A stretch of 64,000 nucleotides of DNA from QWHO01 sp039809865 (GTDB lineage Bacteria; Vulcanimicrobiota; Xenobia; Xenobiales; QWHO01), in assembly GCA_039809865.1 (NCBI GenBank), contig JBDHVW010000002.1:1-64000 (forward strand), in the 5' to 3' direction. The translations under genes and the position numbers were made by a program. Position 1 is the first letter of the stretch; each line of letters starts with the position of its first letter. The notes under the pieces were generated by a model. That model was not told the origin of the DNA. It did not search any database and saw only the letters and a list, made by a program, of their open reading frames with translations. Shown here one piece after another: positions 51,801 to 60,304 of this stretch.

Positions 51801-54800
51801 TGGTCAGCGTGAGGTCGCCTCCGACGGTCTGCAGCGTGATAGCGCCGTTGCTGGTGTTGGCGCTGGTGACCACCAGCCCTCCAACCGTATCTTGCAGGTT
51901 GATCAGGCCCGCTCCCGTGACGTTGGCGGTCAGCGACGTGCCGTCGATCTCCACCGTGGCCGCCGCCCCGATGCCGGTGCCGGCCTGGAGGTTGAGCACG
52001 GTGCCGGTGATGTCGGCATTGGTGTCGACGCCCGATTCGGTGATGCCGGCGAAGGCGTTGATGGTCACGCCCGCCGTGGAGACGAGGTTGGCGACCGAAA
52101 CGTCGCCGGCCGTGGCGGTGCTCAGGTTGATCGCGCCGCCAACGGCGCTCATGTTGGTTACGAGCAGGGTGCCCGTGGTCGGAATGGTGGCGGCCACCGT
52201 GATGGAGCCGTTGGTGGTGGTCGCGTTGGTGACGGTCAGGCCGCCCGCGGCGTCGGCCAGGTCGATGTTGCCGGCCCCGGAGACCGTCGCCGAGGTTAGA
52301 GTGGTGGCGTCGATGTCGAAGTTGCCGCCTACCCCGATGCCGGTGCCGGAGGTCAGGGTGAGGTTGGTGGCGATCACGTCGGTCCCGGCGTCGTTCCCAA
52401 CGTCCTGGATGTTGCCGGACGAGTTGAGGATGACGGTGCCGCCCGCGGCGTTGATGAGGCCCACCAGGATATTGCCCGAGGTCGTGGTGAGCGTCACATT
52501 GCGGCCAGCGCTGGGAGCGATGCTGGTGGCGGTCAGGTCGCCGGCCGCCACGTCGAGGGTGATGCCGCCGGTGGTGGTCGTGGCGCTGGTCACCGTCAGG
52601 CCGCCGGCCGTGTCGCTCAGGAAGACGTTGCTGCCGCCTCCGGCCGCAGTCAGGTTGGTGGCGTTGATCTCGAGCGTGCCCGCCACGCCGATTCCGGTCC
52701 CGGCGGTCAGGAGCAGGGTGGTGGCCGTGAGGTCCGCTCCGGCATCATTGCCGAGCTCCTCGATGGCGGCCGACGAGGTGACCGTGATCGTGCGGCCCGT
52801 GGCCACGACGTTGTCCACGTTGAGGGCGCCCGAGGAGATCGTGGAGAGCGTGATATCGCCGGTGCCCGCGGTATTGGCCGCGGTCACGGCCAGCACGCCC
52901 GACGTCGCCGACAGGCCGATGCTGCCGTTGGCGGTGGTCGCGTTGGTGACGGCCAGGCCACCGAAGGTATCGCTCACGAAAAGATCGCCGGCTCCGCTCA
53001 CCGCGCCCGTGAAGGCGGTGGTGGCATTGATGTCCAGCGGGTCGCTGCTGGAGCCCACCCCGGTCACGGCATTGAGCACGAGGGTGGCCGCCGTGAGGTC
53101 CACGGCGCCCAGGTCGGCACCGGTCTCGCCGATGTTGCCGGCGCTGTTGACGGTGGCCGTGCCGGCCGCGGTGACCGCGCCCAGCAGAATGTTGCCCGAG
53201 GTGGTGGTGGACAGGTTGAGCGTGCCGGTACCGTTGGCCGCCAGGGTGTCCACCTGGAGGTTGCCGGCGGTGGCGCTCAGGCTGACTGTGCCCGTCGTGC
53301 TGGTCAGGCTGGTGACGGTCAGACCGCCCGCCTGGTCGTGGACGTTGACGCCCCCGGCCGCGATGGTGCCGGTGCTGAACGTGGCCACGTCCACCTCGAG
53401 CGCTCCGCCGACTCCCACGCCGGTCGGGGCCGCGGTGATCGAAAGCGCGTTGGCCGTGATGTCGGGGCCGGCATCGGCGTCGGAGCGGTCGATGAGGCCG
53501 ACCGAGGTCAGCGTGACCGTGTCGCCGGCGGCCACGACGCTGTCCACCAGCACGTTGCCCGACACGCCCACGGTGGACAGGGTGATGTTGGCGCCCGTGC
53601 CACCCGCCACGACGCTGGTCGCCAGGAGGTTGCCGGTGGTGGCGCTCAGCGTGATGGAGCCGTTGGCCGTGGTGACGCTGGTCGCGTTCAAGCCGCCCGC
53701 GGTATCCAGGACATTGATGAGACCTGCGCCGGAGACGTCGGCCGTCAGGCCCGTGGTCGCGTCGACTTCGAGGGAGCCGGTGGCCCCGATGGCCGTGGCG
53801 GCCTGGAGGATGATATTGGCGGCGGACAGGTCGGCGGCGCCGTCCGCGCCGATCTCCTCGATGCGGGCCACCGAGGTGACGTTGATGTTGTCACCGGCGG
53901 CGGTGACGTTGCCCGCCTCCACGTCGCTGGGCGTGGTGATGCCGGTGGTGCTGAGCGCGATGTTGCCCGCCCCGGTGCCCCCGCTGCCAGCCGTGGCGGC
54001 GGTGACCGTCAGCTTGCCGTCGGCCGCCGCCAGGGTGAGGTTGCCCTGGAAGGTCTGCGCGTTGGTCACGGTGATCCCGCCGGCAACGTCGTTGATGTCG
54101 AGGTTGCCGATGCCGCTCAGGGTGGCGGCGGTCAGGGTCGTCAGGTCGACCTCCAGCGAGCCCAGCGAGCCGATGCCGGTGGAGGCGGTCAGGGTGGCGG
54201 TGCCCGAGACCAGGTCGGCTCCGCCGTCGTTGCCGAGCTCCTCGATGCGCGTGCCGCTGATAGTGACGGCGTCACCCACAGCCTGGACGTCGCCCAGCCG
54301 GACGTCGCCGCCGGTGGCGCTCAGGTTGATCCCCGCGGTGCCCGAGGCCACGACGCTGGTCGCATCCAGGTTGCCCGCCAGGGCGGCCAGGGTGATGGCG
54401 CCGCCGTTGCTGGTGGCGGAAAGAACGTTTAGGGTGTCGACATCGGCCACGTTGGTGAGGCCGGTGCCCGAATTGATGCTCAGCGTGGTGGCCTGCACCT
54501 CGAGGGTGCCCAGGTTGCCCACGCTCGACGTGCCGGAAAGGTTGATGGTGGCCGCCGTGACGTCCGCGCCAGCGTCGGTATTCTGCTCGTTCACGGCGCC
54601 CCCCGAAGCCGTCAGGGTGGCGATATTGGTTGCGGTGACGTTGTCCACGTTCAGGTTGGCGCTGGAGGTGGCGGTGACGTTGCTGCCCGCACCGGCGGCG
54701 GTTACCGTGTTCAGGGTCAGGGACCCGCCCGTTGTCGCCAGGGTGATGCTGCCGTTGGTGGTGGTCACGGTGTTGGCGACCAGTCCGCCGGCCGTATCCA

Positions 54801-57800
54801 GGATGTTGAGGAGGCCGGCTCCCGTGGCGCTGGCGTTGAGCGTGGTGGCGTTGAGCTCGACCTGATCGGTGGTCCCGATGCCGCCGACGCTGACCAGGTT
54901 GGCCGTGCCCGTGGTGAGCGACGAGCTGGCGTCTCCCGGGGTGTTGTCCTGGATGGTGCCGACCGAGTTGAGGTTGACCGTGCCGGTGGAGCCCGTCGAG
55001 ACCAGGCCCAGCTGGATGTTGCCCGTCGACGTCGTCGACAGGTTGAAGGTCGAAGAGCCGGTCGAGGTCACGCTGGTGGCGATCAGGTCGCCGCCCGTGG
55101 TGGTGACCGTAATGTTGCCGGTGGTGCTGACGTTGGTGAGAGTCAGTCCGCCGCCCGTATCGGCCAGGTCGATGGCGCCGCTGGACGAGGTGGCGGTCAC
55201 GCTGTTGGCGGCGATCTCGAGCGTGCCGAGGTTGCCGATGCCCGCGCTGACAGTCAGGGAGAGGACCGGGGCGATCAGGTCGGCCCCCGCGTCACCGGCG
55301 CCCACTTCGTTGAGGGTTCCGCCCGTCGGCGTGGTGACCGCGATCGAGGTCGAGGCCGTGATGGCGTCGACCGTGATGAGGCCCGTGGCGCTGGTGGCCA
55401 GGGTGACCGCACTCCCCGTCGAGATAACCTGGTGGGCGATCAGGTTGCCCGAGGTCGCCGTGAGCGAGATCGAGCCCGCGCCCGTCACGCCGTTGGTGCC
55501 GCCGGTCTGCCCGACGGTCAGGCCCGAGGCGGTGTCGTTGAGATTGATGGCGCCCGTGGTGCTCATGGTGTTGAGCAGGTTGACGGCGTCGATCTCCAGT
55601 TGGGCCGCCGCTCCGATGCCATTGGCCGCGGTCATGGTCAGGTTGGTGCTCGTCAGTTCGGAGTTGGGATCGGTGCCGCTCTCCTCGATGGCGCCGGCCG
55701 AGGTGACGGTGATGGAGTCGCCCAGCGCCCGGACGTCGCCCAGGAGCACGTCGTTATTGGCTCCAGTGCTGGTGAGGGTGACGTTGCCCACCCCGCCGGC
55801 CGTCGAGGCGATCACGTTGCCGGCCGTCAGGACGCCGCCCGTGGCGGTCAGGGCGATGCTGCCGTTGGAGGTGGTGGCGGTGGCGTAGTTGGCCCCGCCG
55901 CCCGTGTCGTTCGCGGTGATCCCGCCGGCCGCGGCCACGGTCATGACCACGTTGGTGGCGTTGAAGTCGAGCGTGGCCGCGTCGCCGATGGCGCCGTTGG
56001 AGGTGATGGTGAGGTCGCTGGCCAGGAAGTCGGCTCCGTCAGCGGTGATGTCGCCGTTGACGGTGCCCGTGCCGCCCGTGACGATGGTGATCGGATTCCC
56101 GTTGGCGTTGATGTTGCCGCCGACGATGTTGCCCGTGTCAGTGGTGATGCTGATGCTCTTGTTGGCTCCGGCGGACGAGGCCGAAGTGATCGTGAGGTTG
56201 CCGCCCAGGGCCACCAGGTCGAGCGACCCGTTGCTGGCCGTGACGCTGGTCATCGTGACGGGGCCGGCGGTGTTGTTGAGTCCGATGTCGCCGTTCGTGC
56301 TGCTGGCGTTGGTGAGGGTGTTGACGTCGATGTCCAGGCCGCCGTTGAGCGTGCCGATGCCGGTGGCCGCGGTCATGGTCAGGGTGTTGGCCGTGACCTC
56401 TGGCGTGTTCTCCTGGAAGTTGGTCTCGATCGCTCCGCCGGTGGAGGTGAGGGTGACAGCGCCGCCGCGGAGGTCATCCAGCGAGATGTCCTGGGCGGCC
56501 GTGAGTTGGACGGTGCCGGTGCCGGCGTTGATGGGCTGCCCGGCGTCCTGGATGAAGGTTCCGCCGGAAGTGACCGTGAGGTTGCCGTTGTTGGTGACGA
56601 TGTCGCCGACCTCGATGCTGCCACTGGCGCCGGCCGTGAGGACCACGTCCAGGGTTCCCGAAGTGGAGATGATGTCATCCTGCAGGAAGATGCCGCCGTC
56701 CGGGGAGCCTGCAATAAGAGTCAATGTGGCGTTGCCGCCGGCGCTCTTCGTGATGGTTGCGCCGTCGAGCTGGGTGATCGTCCCGTTGCCCGGGGAGGAA
56801 AAGCTGTTGGCATTGATTGGAACACTAGTGCCCGCGTCCAGCGTAGCATTGATGCCGCCAACCCCGGTGGTGGCAAACTCGTTGGGATTGCTGCCCGAGA
56901 TGACGTCGACGATGGTCACGTCACCCGGGTCAATGAGCCAGGTGCCACCGGCTCCTGCCTGAACCAGGCCCGTGTAGTAGATGTCCTGCTTGCTGGACGT
57001 CTCCACGAAGCCACCCTTGGAGCCCTCGCCCGCGCCGAGCGCGGTCAGGGTGGAGGTGATGTCGGTGCGCTCGTCCGACCACACCACGATGGTGCCGCCG
57101 TCGCCCTGCTCGGTGGCACTGGCAAAGATATCGCCCTCCACGCGCGTGGTCACGGCGTGCTCCTCGGGGCCCACGCCCGAAGCCGGGCCGCCCACCAGCA
57201 CCGTGCCGCCGCCGTTGGCGCCGGAGGCGTCGATGGTGCCCTGCATCACCACGTTCCGTCCCAGCGCCTTCACCTCGCCGGCCGCCGTGGTGCTGCCCCG
57301 GGTCAGCACGCTGACCTGGCTGGAATGCGTCTCGACGCTGCCGGCCTCGATCGTGCCCGCCTGCACCAGAGTGCCCTCGGCGCCCACCAGCTTGATCTGG
57401 CCGTTCTCTTCCTGGATGGACCCGGCCGGGACAAGCCCGCCGTCCTGGACCACGCCCTGCAGCACGTTGCTGACCGCGTCGGGGGTGAGCACCACGGTGC
57501 CGCCCTCGGACGGGCTGGCCGACAGCTGGTAGCTCACCAGGTTGCGGCCGTCCAGGTTGAGGGTGACCTCGTTGCCGGCGCCCAGGGCCACCTTGCCCAG
57601 GTTGGCCACGATCAAGCCCTCGTTGCTGACGAGCGGAGCGGTCAGGACGCAGTAGCCCTCATCGCTGATCGTGATGGTGCCCTGGTTGACCACGCTGGCC
57701 AGGTTGAAATTGGAGTCCTGGACGAAATGGTAATTGCCGTTCAGGAAGTCCTGGTTGGAGATGCTGAGCGTGGTGGCCACGAGACTGCCCACGTCGACCT

Positions 57801-58149
57801 GGCTCTGGGGGCCGAAAAGAATGCCGTTCGGGTTCACCAGGAACAGCTGGCCGTTGGCCTGCAGCTTGCCCATGATGACGCTCGGGTCGCCGCCCGTCAC
57901 CCGGTTGAGGATGACCGCCATCTCGCTGGGCTGCACGAACTTGACGAGCTCGTTGGGGGCGATGTTGAACCGATGCCAGTCGATGATGGCCTTATCGGTC
58001 AACTGCTGAATGGTCGTGGTTCCGAGGGTCTGCTGAATCGTAGCCGATCCGGACCGGACCTGCCCTCCTTGCGGCTCGGCCGCCGCCGGATTGGAGACGG
58101 AGAGGACCGAGAAAAGAAGTGCGCTGGCCAGAATGCCGGATTTATTCAT
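45871..58149 (-). CDS. Giant filamentous-haemagglutinin-type TpsA adhesin
   Basis: A 4092-residue surface protein of the two-partner secretion type. The signal peptide is residues 1-24 (ends PAAA). The TPS/haemagglutination-activity domain follows, with WHRFNIAPNELVKF, ILNRVTGG (near 82) and FLVNPNGILFG (NPNGI near 106). A beta-helix stalk then carries 26 imperfect repeats of about 122 residues, with consensus features such as EE-x-G-x-D, TGIG, LEVDATTL, DTAGGLTVTSATT and NGSITL. The C-terminus (FNGVVVP) has no toxin or anchor domain I can recognise. It should form a long fibre for surface adhesion or biofilm. No TpsB pore gene is in the window. It follows the parvulin gene on the same strand. 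Confidence 0.9.
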   Translation of the reverse strand: MNKSGILASALLFSVLSVSNPAAAEPQGGQVRSGSATIQQTLGTTTIQQLTDKAIIDWHRFNIAPNELVKFVQPSEMAVILNRVTGGDPSVIMGKLQANGQLFLVNPNGILFGPQSQVDVGSLVATTLSISNQDFLNGNYHFVQDSNFNLASVVNQGTITISDEGYCVLTAPLVSNEGLIVANLGKVALGAGNEVTLNLDGRNLVSYQLSASPSEGGTVVLTPDAVSNVLQGVVQDGGLVPAGSIQEENGQIKLVGAEGTLVQAGTIEAGSVETHSSQVSVLTRGSTTAAGEVKALGRNVVMQGTIDASGANGGGTVLVGGPASGVGPEEHAVTTRVEGDIFASATEQGDGGTIVVWSDERTDITSTLTALGAGEGSKGGFVETSSKQDIYYTGLVQAGAGGTWLIDPGDVTIVDVISGSNPNEFATTGVGGINATLDAGTSVPINANSFSSPGNGTITQLDGATITKSAGGNATLTLIAGSPDGGIFLQDDIISTSGTLDVVLTAGASGSIEVGDIVTNNGNLTVTSGGTFIQDAGQPINAGTGTVQLTAAQDISLDDLRGGAVTLTSTGGAIETNFQENTPEVTANTLTMTAATGIGTLNGGLDIDVNTLTNASSTNGDIGLNNTAGPVTMTSVTASNGSLDLVALGGNLTITSASSAGANKSISITTDTGNIVGGNINANGNPITIVTGGTGTVNGDITADGADFLASDLTITSNGAIGDAATLDFNATNVVMTVAAAGGITANDTGGGANYATATTSNGSIALTATGGVLTAGNVIASTAGGVGNVTLTSTGANNDVLLGDVRALGDSITVTSAGAIEESGTDPNSELTSTNLTMTAANGIGAAAQLEIDAVNLLNTMSTTGAINLNDTASGLTVGQTGGTNGVTGAGSISLTATSGNLIAHQVISTGSAVTLATSATGLITVDAITASTSIAVTTPTGGTLNEVGAGDAGADLIAPVLSLTVSAGIGNLGTLEIAANSVTATSSSGAIDLADTGGGLTLTNVSTTGNITVTTTGGDLIATSVTSTGSSTFNLSTTSTGNIQLGLVSTGSTGTVNLNSVGTIQDNTPGDASSSLTTGTANLVSVGGIGTTDQVELNATTLNASATGAGLLNILDTAGGLVANTVTTTNGSITLATTGGSLTLNTVTAAGAGSNVTATSSANLNVDNVTATNIATLTASGGAVNEQNTDAGADVTAATINLSGTSSVGNLGTLEVQATTLSINSGTGLTNVADVDTLNVLSATSNGGAITLAALAGNLDATSVVASGTAGINLSATGGDVRLGDVQAVGDAVTISGTRIEELGNDGGADLVSGTATLTASTGIGSLGSLEVDLTTLTAATLSGIGNLDINDVAGGITVTNAQTFQGNLTLAAADGKLTVTAATAGSGGTGAGNIALSTTGITTPSDVEAGNVTAAGDNINVTSVARIEEIGADGAADLSAANIILQAATAIGATGSLEVDATTGLTADVSGAGLINVLDTAGGLNATSVTTANGSITLSATTGNLLATSVVAGGTGANITLSTVGVSGNVLVDSVVAAGDTVTLTSVGLIDRSDADAGPDITANALSITAAPTGVGVGGALEVDVATFSTGTIAAGGVNVHDQAGGLTVTSLTSTTGTVSLSATAGNLQVDTLAANGTGTLNLSTTTSGNILLGAVTAAGTATVNSAGNIGETGADLGAVDLTAATLVLNAVTGVGSSSDPLDINATTAFTGAVSGAGDLFVSDTFGGLAVTNATTANGSIGLSATSGVLAVTAANTAGTGDITLSTISSGALNVDNVVATGRTITVTSSAAIEELGNDAGADLTATTLLLTAGTGIGVAGTLEINATNLTAAGGGSNVFLSDTAGGLTVTSATTTTGGITLDVAAGDLTATSIAPSAGRNVTLTTTSGNILVGLINAAGGTVILNSSGNIQDVGNDAGTDVIATNLTLTSGTGIGVGGNFDIDATTLTSATVSGAGNIDLADAAGGLTVTNATTTNGSITVAATIPTTGTLLVTNMSAVGGAINLSTATAGDVSVANLVSTAGVTINAFAGITESGVDTNADITGTVLNLQAGTGIGAAATVEIDGTSLTANVTGAGLINLQDTVGGLVVTSANTSNGAITLQTVGGDLTLTSVSAGTNGLVTLSTTGAPAGNVLVNSVTTGGNIAITSVGAVDEAGTDGTADLTAVSLSISSATGIGAAGDLEIDVTTLTSATATAGNISLDDLSGGLALTTVTATNGDIDISAAGGALNATTVTSSGASRDIRLSTIGSGTLSVGNVTSADEVLLTSAGSIEELAVVDGTADVTGTNLTFNAATGIGTVDALEVQGTSLTALVSGTGAISLADTTGGLVLTDVETVLGNINVTATTGNLTATLVRASTGGGVGNVTLTTLNSGGILVDDVQALGDTITLSSATLIDESGADAGADLNATSLALTASSGGIGAAGQLEVTAVNLAATSTLAINVQDTGGGLNVTNASASNGDITLSTSGGDLNAVSLNAAGSARNLTLTTQTSGNIVLGTAAATGAATLTSAGAILESPDDPGAELTALSATLQAATTIGAAGDVLDVSLTTLTNATAGGLINLNDITGGLTVTAASTSAGALSIQATGGALTVTTATAAGGNLTLINTGSGALTLDNVSAVGNSVILSSFGSINETGAGDVGADITAATADLTAGSSVGNLPGALEVAVTNLSVVVTTGSINIADLSGGLTVTNATTGGGAITLTTDGGNLTLTNLVANGATSNVILSTTTSGDVLVANVDATGDNVTITSAGSIDSLVHAGADISGAAVTLTSVDGINTELAATTATASVTGAGNLILTDVGGLTVNSATTADGAINLSVSGGTLTATTVTAGGAVNGDVTLTTLTSGSILVGAVTANGGTATVTSAGTIDESTGDPSADLIANAMTLTAVSGVGVGPGLALETQGDSLNATTQSGNLTIANTGTATTANLAVTTGLGSITLTQTATGILNVTASTVDGSVTVSSNNDIQLPSIVAGGVQNVSVTSTGATSDLFVGQITAAGDTVTLTAGGSVDELGADGAADITSANLAVTSTTGIGGGGAVEIDATTLTNATASVSGGIHLADTAGGLVVTSATTQDGSVTLSAAGGTLAAATVTAGGTGDITLSTTGSGDVTVNQVTAAADQITITAAGAIEENTPDVPADLTADTLVLTAATGIGAAGTLEVVGNLVTATTAAGNLNLTNAPTAASTLNAQITGAGTLTYAQTGVLALTVTNATTGNGSITLSNGADLDAVNVVAGGAGNDVSITATGSGSDILAGLVSAADLVTLNAAAAINESGSDAGSDITGATLSLSSASGIGSTGTLEINATSSLTAATTVNGAIDLLDTAGGLVVTSATSVAGAISLGAVGGNLDAQIVTAGGVANVNLSTTTSGNVLLGAITATTDNVIINSAGSIEENTADAAVDVTSNGLTLNAVSGAGVASTLEVAITTLDGDVTGVGGVFVTDGGGLTVTSLTTNDGAIAIVTDTGNLDAQTLTAGGTGRNITLTDTVSGNVLLGAVTASGDSITVNSAGQINESGNDATSDVTTNNLTLIAATGLGVPDTLEIGAVNLTATVTGAGEIDLNDRNGGVTVTSATTTNGSISLTATGGDLALTNVNAAGTGADVFLTTITSGNVLTNLVNAVDTITVNSAGAIEESGVDSTADMVAPIINLTSVTGTGAAALLKVDATTLTATNTGVGRIALNDATGGVTVTNATTADGEIRLSTNNATLDVTAASVGGNANLTLVSNALGNVRVGNVQAVGNQVLIKAAGTIEELGNDVGADITSSSINLDAATGIGMAGTLETDTVTAILLNVSGVGDIFLTDTAGNFIVTRAVTNNGDITLAATGANLVLTDVAANGTGNVVLTTITAGDIRLGVVEAKSNFITLNSAGNIFETTQDTTRDLTCNVLNITAVTGVGNNVLVNAVEVDTKILNASITGTGNLYLADTAGNINLNNVATANGEINITGVGTMIGTHSIAGGTGSDQRLTSTGSIKVNDVRAADGVFLTSGKSIAEVAAFDVGNDVTAGGNSEFRANMGVIGTTTDTAIEVSMTNATLSVLATGQVNGVSIQINGVVSPSNTLIKLNSPPGSVLFNGVVVP
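46300..55700 (-). repeat. Twenty-six approx. 368-bp coding repeats in the adhesin gene
   Basis: I can place the same IEESG..D-like turn 26 times, from near 55685 (first) to near 46490 (last), giving a mean period of 368 bp. Individual spacings vary from about 345 to 430 bp. Sequence identity between units is moderate, with the DTAGGL and TxxxGS cores most conserved. Confidence 0.85.
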
Positions 58150-58194
58150 TGCAAAACCCCCAGGGTGGATTTTTGGTGTGACCGCTCCGCGAAC

Positions 58195-58206
58195 GGAACC
58201 GGTTCC
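58195..58206. promoter_or_regulatory. Perfect 12-bp palindrome upstream of the adhesin
   Basis: GGAACCGGTTCC is a perfect dyad in the 128-bp gap between the parvulin stop and the adhesin start, about 46 bp before the ATG. It may be an operator or chance. On the minus strand a TATCAT -10-like box lies farther upstream, without a clear -35. Confidence 0.35.
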
Positions 58207-58277
58207 ATGGCGAACAAACGCTCGGTTCAGGGCGTTGGTAGTCTGACATGATAGCCTGAAAGCTTCAGAATTCCTGC

Positions 58278-59129
58278 CTAGGGCTCCTCGGTTTGTGGAG
58301 CGTCGAGCTTGCGCTCGATCTTGGCGCCCTTTTCGAGGTTTTTCACGTATTCGGTTCGCCGCGATTCGACCATGGACTCCCGCACGAGGGGTTGCAGCGA
58401 TTTGAAATCGTCTTTTCGGCCGGTCACCTGGATCAGGTGGTAGCCGAGCCGCGTGGGAACGATGGGGGAGACCTCTCCGACCCCGGTCTGGAAGGCCACC
58501 TCGACAAAATTGGGGTCGAGCTCGCCGCGCCGAAAGAATCCCAGATCGCCGCCCTTTTCCCGGCTGGTGGGGTCGAGGGAATATTCCTTGGCGAGCTTGG
58601 CGAAGTCGCCCCCGTTGGCCAGCTCCTCCTGGACGTGGGTGGCATCTTCCTCGCTTGCTGTCAGGATATGGCGGGCGCTCACCATCTCAAAATCCTCTTT
58701 GTGGACCTCGAAGTAGGTCCGCTGCTGCTCGGTGGTAATTCCGCTCAATATCAGTTTGTCCAGAAGCATGACCGTGCGCAAATTACGCTCCAGGTCCTCG
58801 CGCTTGAGGCGGCCCGCCTCAAGCATGGCCCTGGCGCGTGGCTCGGCGGCCATTTCGTCGACCCGCTTCTTCAGCTCCTCGGGAGTGAGCGTCAGCTTGC
58901 GTTTGGCCGCCTCCTGAGCCACCAGGCGGGCGTCCACCATGTCGTTGAGCACCTCGGCGCCGAAGCGCGAGGCGAGCTCGCTCTCCAGAGCGCTGGTGCG
59001 GATAACTTCGCCATTGACCACGGCGACGGGGGGATCCACCTGACGACGTCCCGCCAGGAAGCCCAGCCCAAAGGTCAGGGGGAGGACCAGCACCATGACC
59101 AGCAAGACACGCGAGGGATTCAATCGCAA
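58278..59129 (-). CDS. Membrane-anchored parvulin peptidyl-prolyl isomerase (PrsA/SurA-like)
   Basis: A 283-residue protein with one N-terminal hydrophobic anchor (VLLVMVLVLPLTFGLGFLAG). The SurA-N-like part has VAVVNGEVIRTSALESELAS and ARLVAQEAAKRK. The parvulin domain has SARHILTASEEDATHVQEEL, FAKLAKEYSLDPTSREKGGDLGFF and LGYHLIQVTGR. It should fold or escort exported proteins. Its place just upstream of the giant adhesin on the same strand suggests a dedicated chaperone. The start is TTG (no strong ribosome site). Confidence 0.92.
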   Translation of the reverse strand: MRLNPSRVLLVMVLVLPLTFGLGFLAGRRQVDPPVAVVNGEVIRTSALESELASRFGAEVLNDMVDARLVAQEAAKRKLTLTPEELKKRVDEMAAEPRARAMLEAGRLKREDLERNLRTVMLLDKLILSGITTEQQRTYFEVHKEDFEMVSARHILTASEEDATHVQEELANGGDFAKLAKEYSLDPTSREKGGDLGFFRRGELDPNFVEVAFQTGVGEVSPIVPTRLGYHLIQVTGRKDDFKSLQPLVRESMVESRRTEYVKNLEKGAKIERKLDAPQTEEP

Positions 59130-59191
59130 AGCCGGAGAGGATTCCGTTCCGGAGGGGAAATGGCCTGCTGGCCCCGAACCACCGATCCCAC

Positions 59192-60304
59192 TTGCTGATC
59201 CCGAACTGGCTCAAGGTCGTCGACGCTTCCGTCGAGCGCCTCGTTCTCTCCCGACCCCGCGGACATCTGGCGCTGGTGTGGGCTTTGCTCATCGCGCTCC
59301 TGGTGGTGCTGGGCTATGTCTTTACGCCCCTGCCCATTCCGGCCGACCTGTTCTTCGTGCCGGTCATCCTGAGCTCGTTTGTGTTTGGTGCGCGCGGTCT
59401 GGTGGTGTTGCCGCTGGCCCTGGTCGCCTATCACACGGCCTGGACGCGCCACGGCGGCACCTCGTTCGCGGCCCAGTTGTTGCCCGACCTGGTGCAGCTC
59501 TTGCAGTGGACCCTGGTGGCCGTCTTCATCGTGGTCACCCTGGACAAATTCAAAGACGTCAAACGCCTGCAGGGGCGGGTGCAGAAAGACCTGTCCCTGG
59601 CGCGCACCTTGCAGATGGCACTCACCCCCGGCGACTACGACTTCGGACGGATGCGGATCTGCGGCGCGCTCCACCAGTCGGCCACGGTGGGCGGTGATTA
59701 TTTCTATTTCCGTCCCTTCCAGGAGCACTACGTCGTATTCTGCGTGGGGGACGTGATGGGCAAAGGCATTCCCGCCTCGATGCTGATGGCGATCATCATG
59801 TCGTTCATGTACGAGTGGGGCAAGCAGAGCCCCTCGCCCTCGGTCGTGATCGACAAGCTGAATCGCCGCCTGGTCCGTCTGGCCAGCCAGGACTCGAACT
59901 GGTTCACCACGCTGTTCTACGCGGTCTTCGACGAGGAGACCAACACGCTGACCTACGCCTCGGCCGGCCAGAATCAGGGTCTCATCCTCCGGCGCAACGG
60001 CCAGGTGGAGCAGGCTCGTTCGGACGGGATTCCGGTGGGCATCTTCGAGAACGCTCAGTGGGAGGAGCGCAGCGTGCAACTCGAGGAAGGCGACCGGGTC
60101 ATCCTGTTCACCGACGGCGTCAATGAGGCGCGCTCGCCCGAGGGAGAGATCTTCACGCTCGACCGCCTGATCGCCCTGGCCCGCGAGCACCGTCGCCTGG
60201 ACGCGCGCGGCCTGCTGAAGAAGATCGAGGACGCCGTCTCCAGGCACTCCGGCGGCGGGCTGACCGACGACATGTCGGTGCTGATCGCCGAAGTCAAGAA
60301 ATAG
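59192..60304 (+). CDS. Membrane PP2C-type phosphatase (SpoIIE/RsbU-like)
   Basis: A 370-residue protein. Three or four hydrophobic segments occupy residues about 25-120 (HLALVWALLIALLVVLGYVF, ADLFFVPVILSSFVFGARGL, LLQWTLVAVFIVVTL). A short linker coiled coil (RLQGRVQKDLSLARTLQMAL) leads into a PP2C/SpoIIE domain with SATVGGDYFYF, GDVMGKGIPASML, FTTLFYAVFDEETNTLTYASAGQN, LFTDGVNEA, and GLTDDMSVL, keeping the metal-binding aspartates. It should dephosphorylate an anti-anti-sigma-like or other phosphoprotein at the membrane; no such partner is adjacent. The start is TTG. It diverges from the parvulin gene and overlaps recQ at the 3' end by 11 bp. Confidence 0.9.
   Translation: MLIPNWLKVVDASVERLVLSRPRGHLALVWALLIALLVVLGYVFTPLPIPADLFFVPVILSSFVFGARGLVVLPLALVAYHTAWTRHGGTSFAAQLLPDLVQLLQWTLVAVFIVVTLDKFKDVKRLQGRVQKDLSLARTLQMALTPGDYDFGRMRICGALHQSATVGGDYFYFRPFQEHYVVFCVGDVMGKGIPASMLMAIIMSFMYEWGKQSPSPSVVIDKLNRRLVRLASQDSNWFTTLFYAVFDEETNTLTYASAGQNQGLILRRNGQVEQARSDGIPVGIFENAQWEERSVQLEEGDRVILFTDGVNEARSPEGEIFTLDRLIALAREHRRLDARGLLKKIEDAVSRHSGGGLTDDMSVLIAEVKK

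Noticed and set aside
48527..54865. Very long plus-strand open frame (over 2100 codons) opposite the adhesin
   Set aside because: It mirrors the repeats of the TpsA gene, has biased composition (Val/Pro/Ala/Ser-rich) with no domain, and the minus strand has the signal peptide and TPS domain. It is a GC-driven coding shadow.
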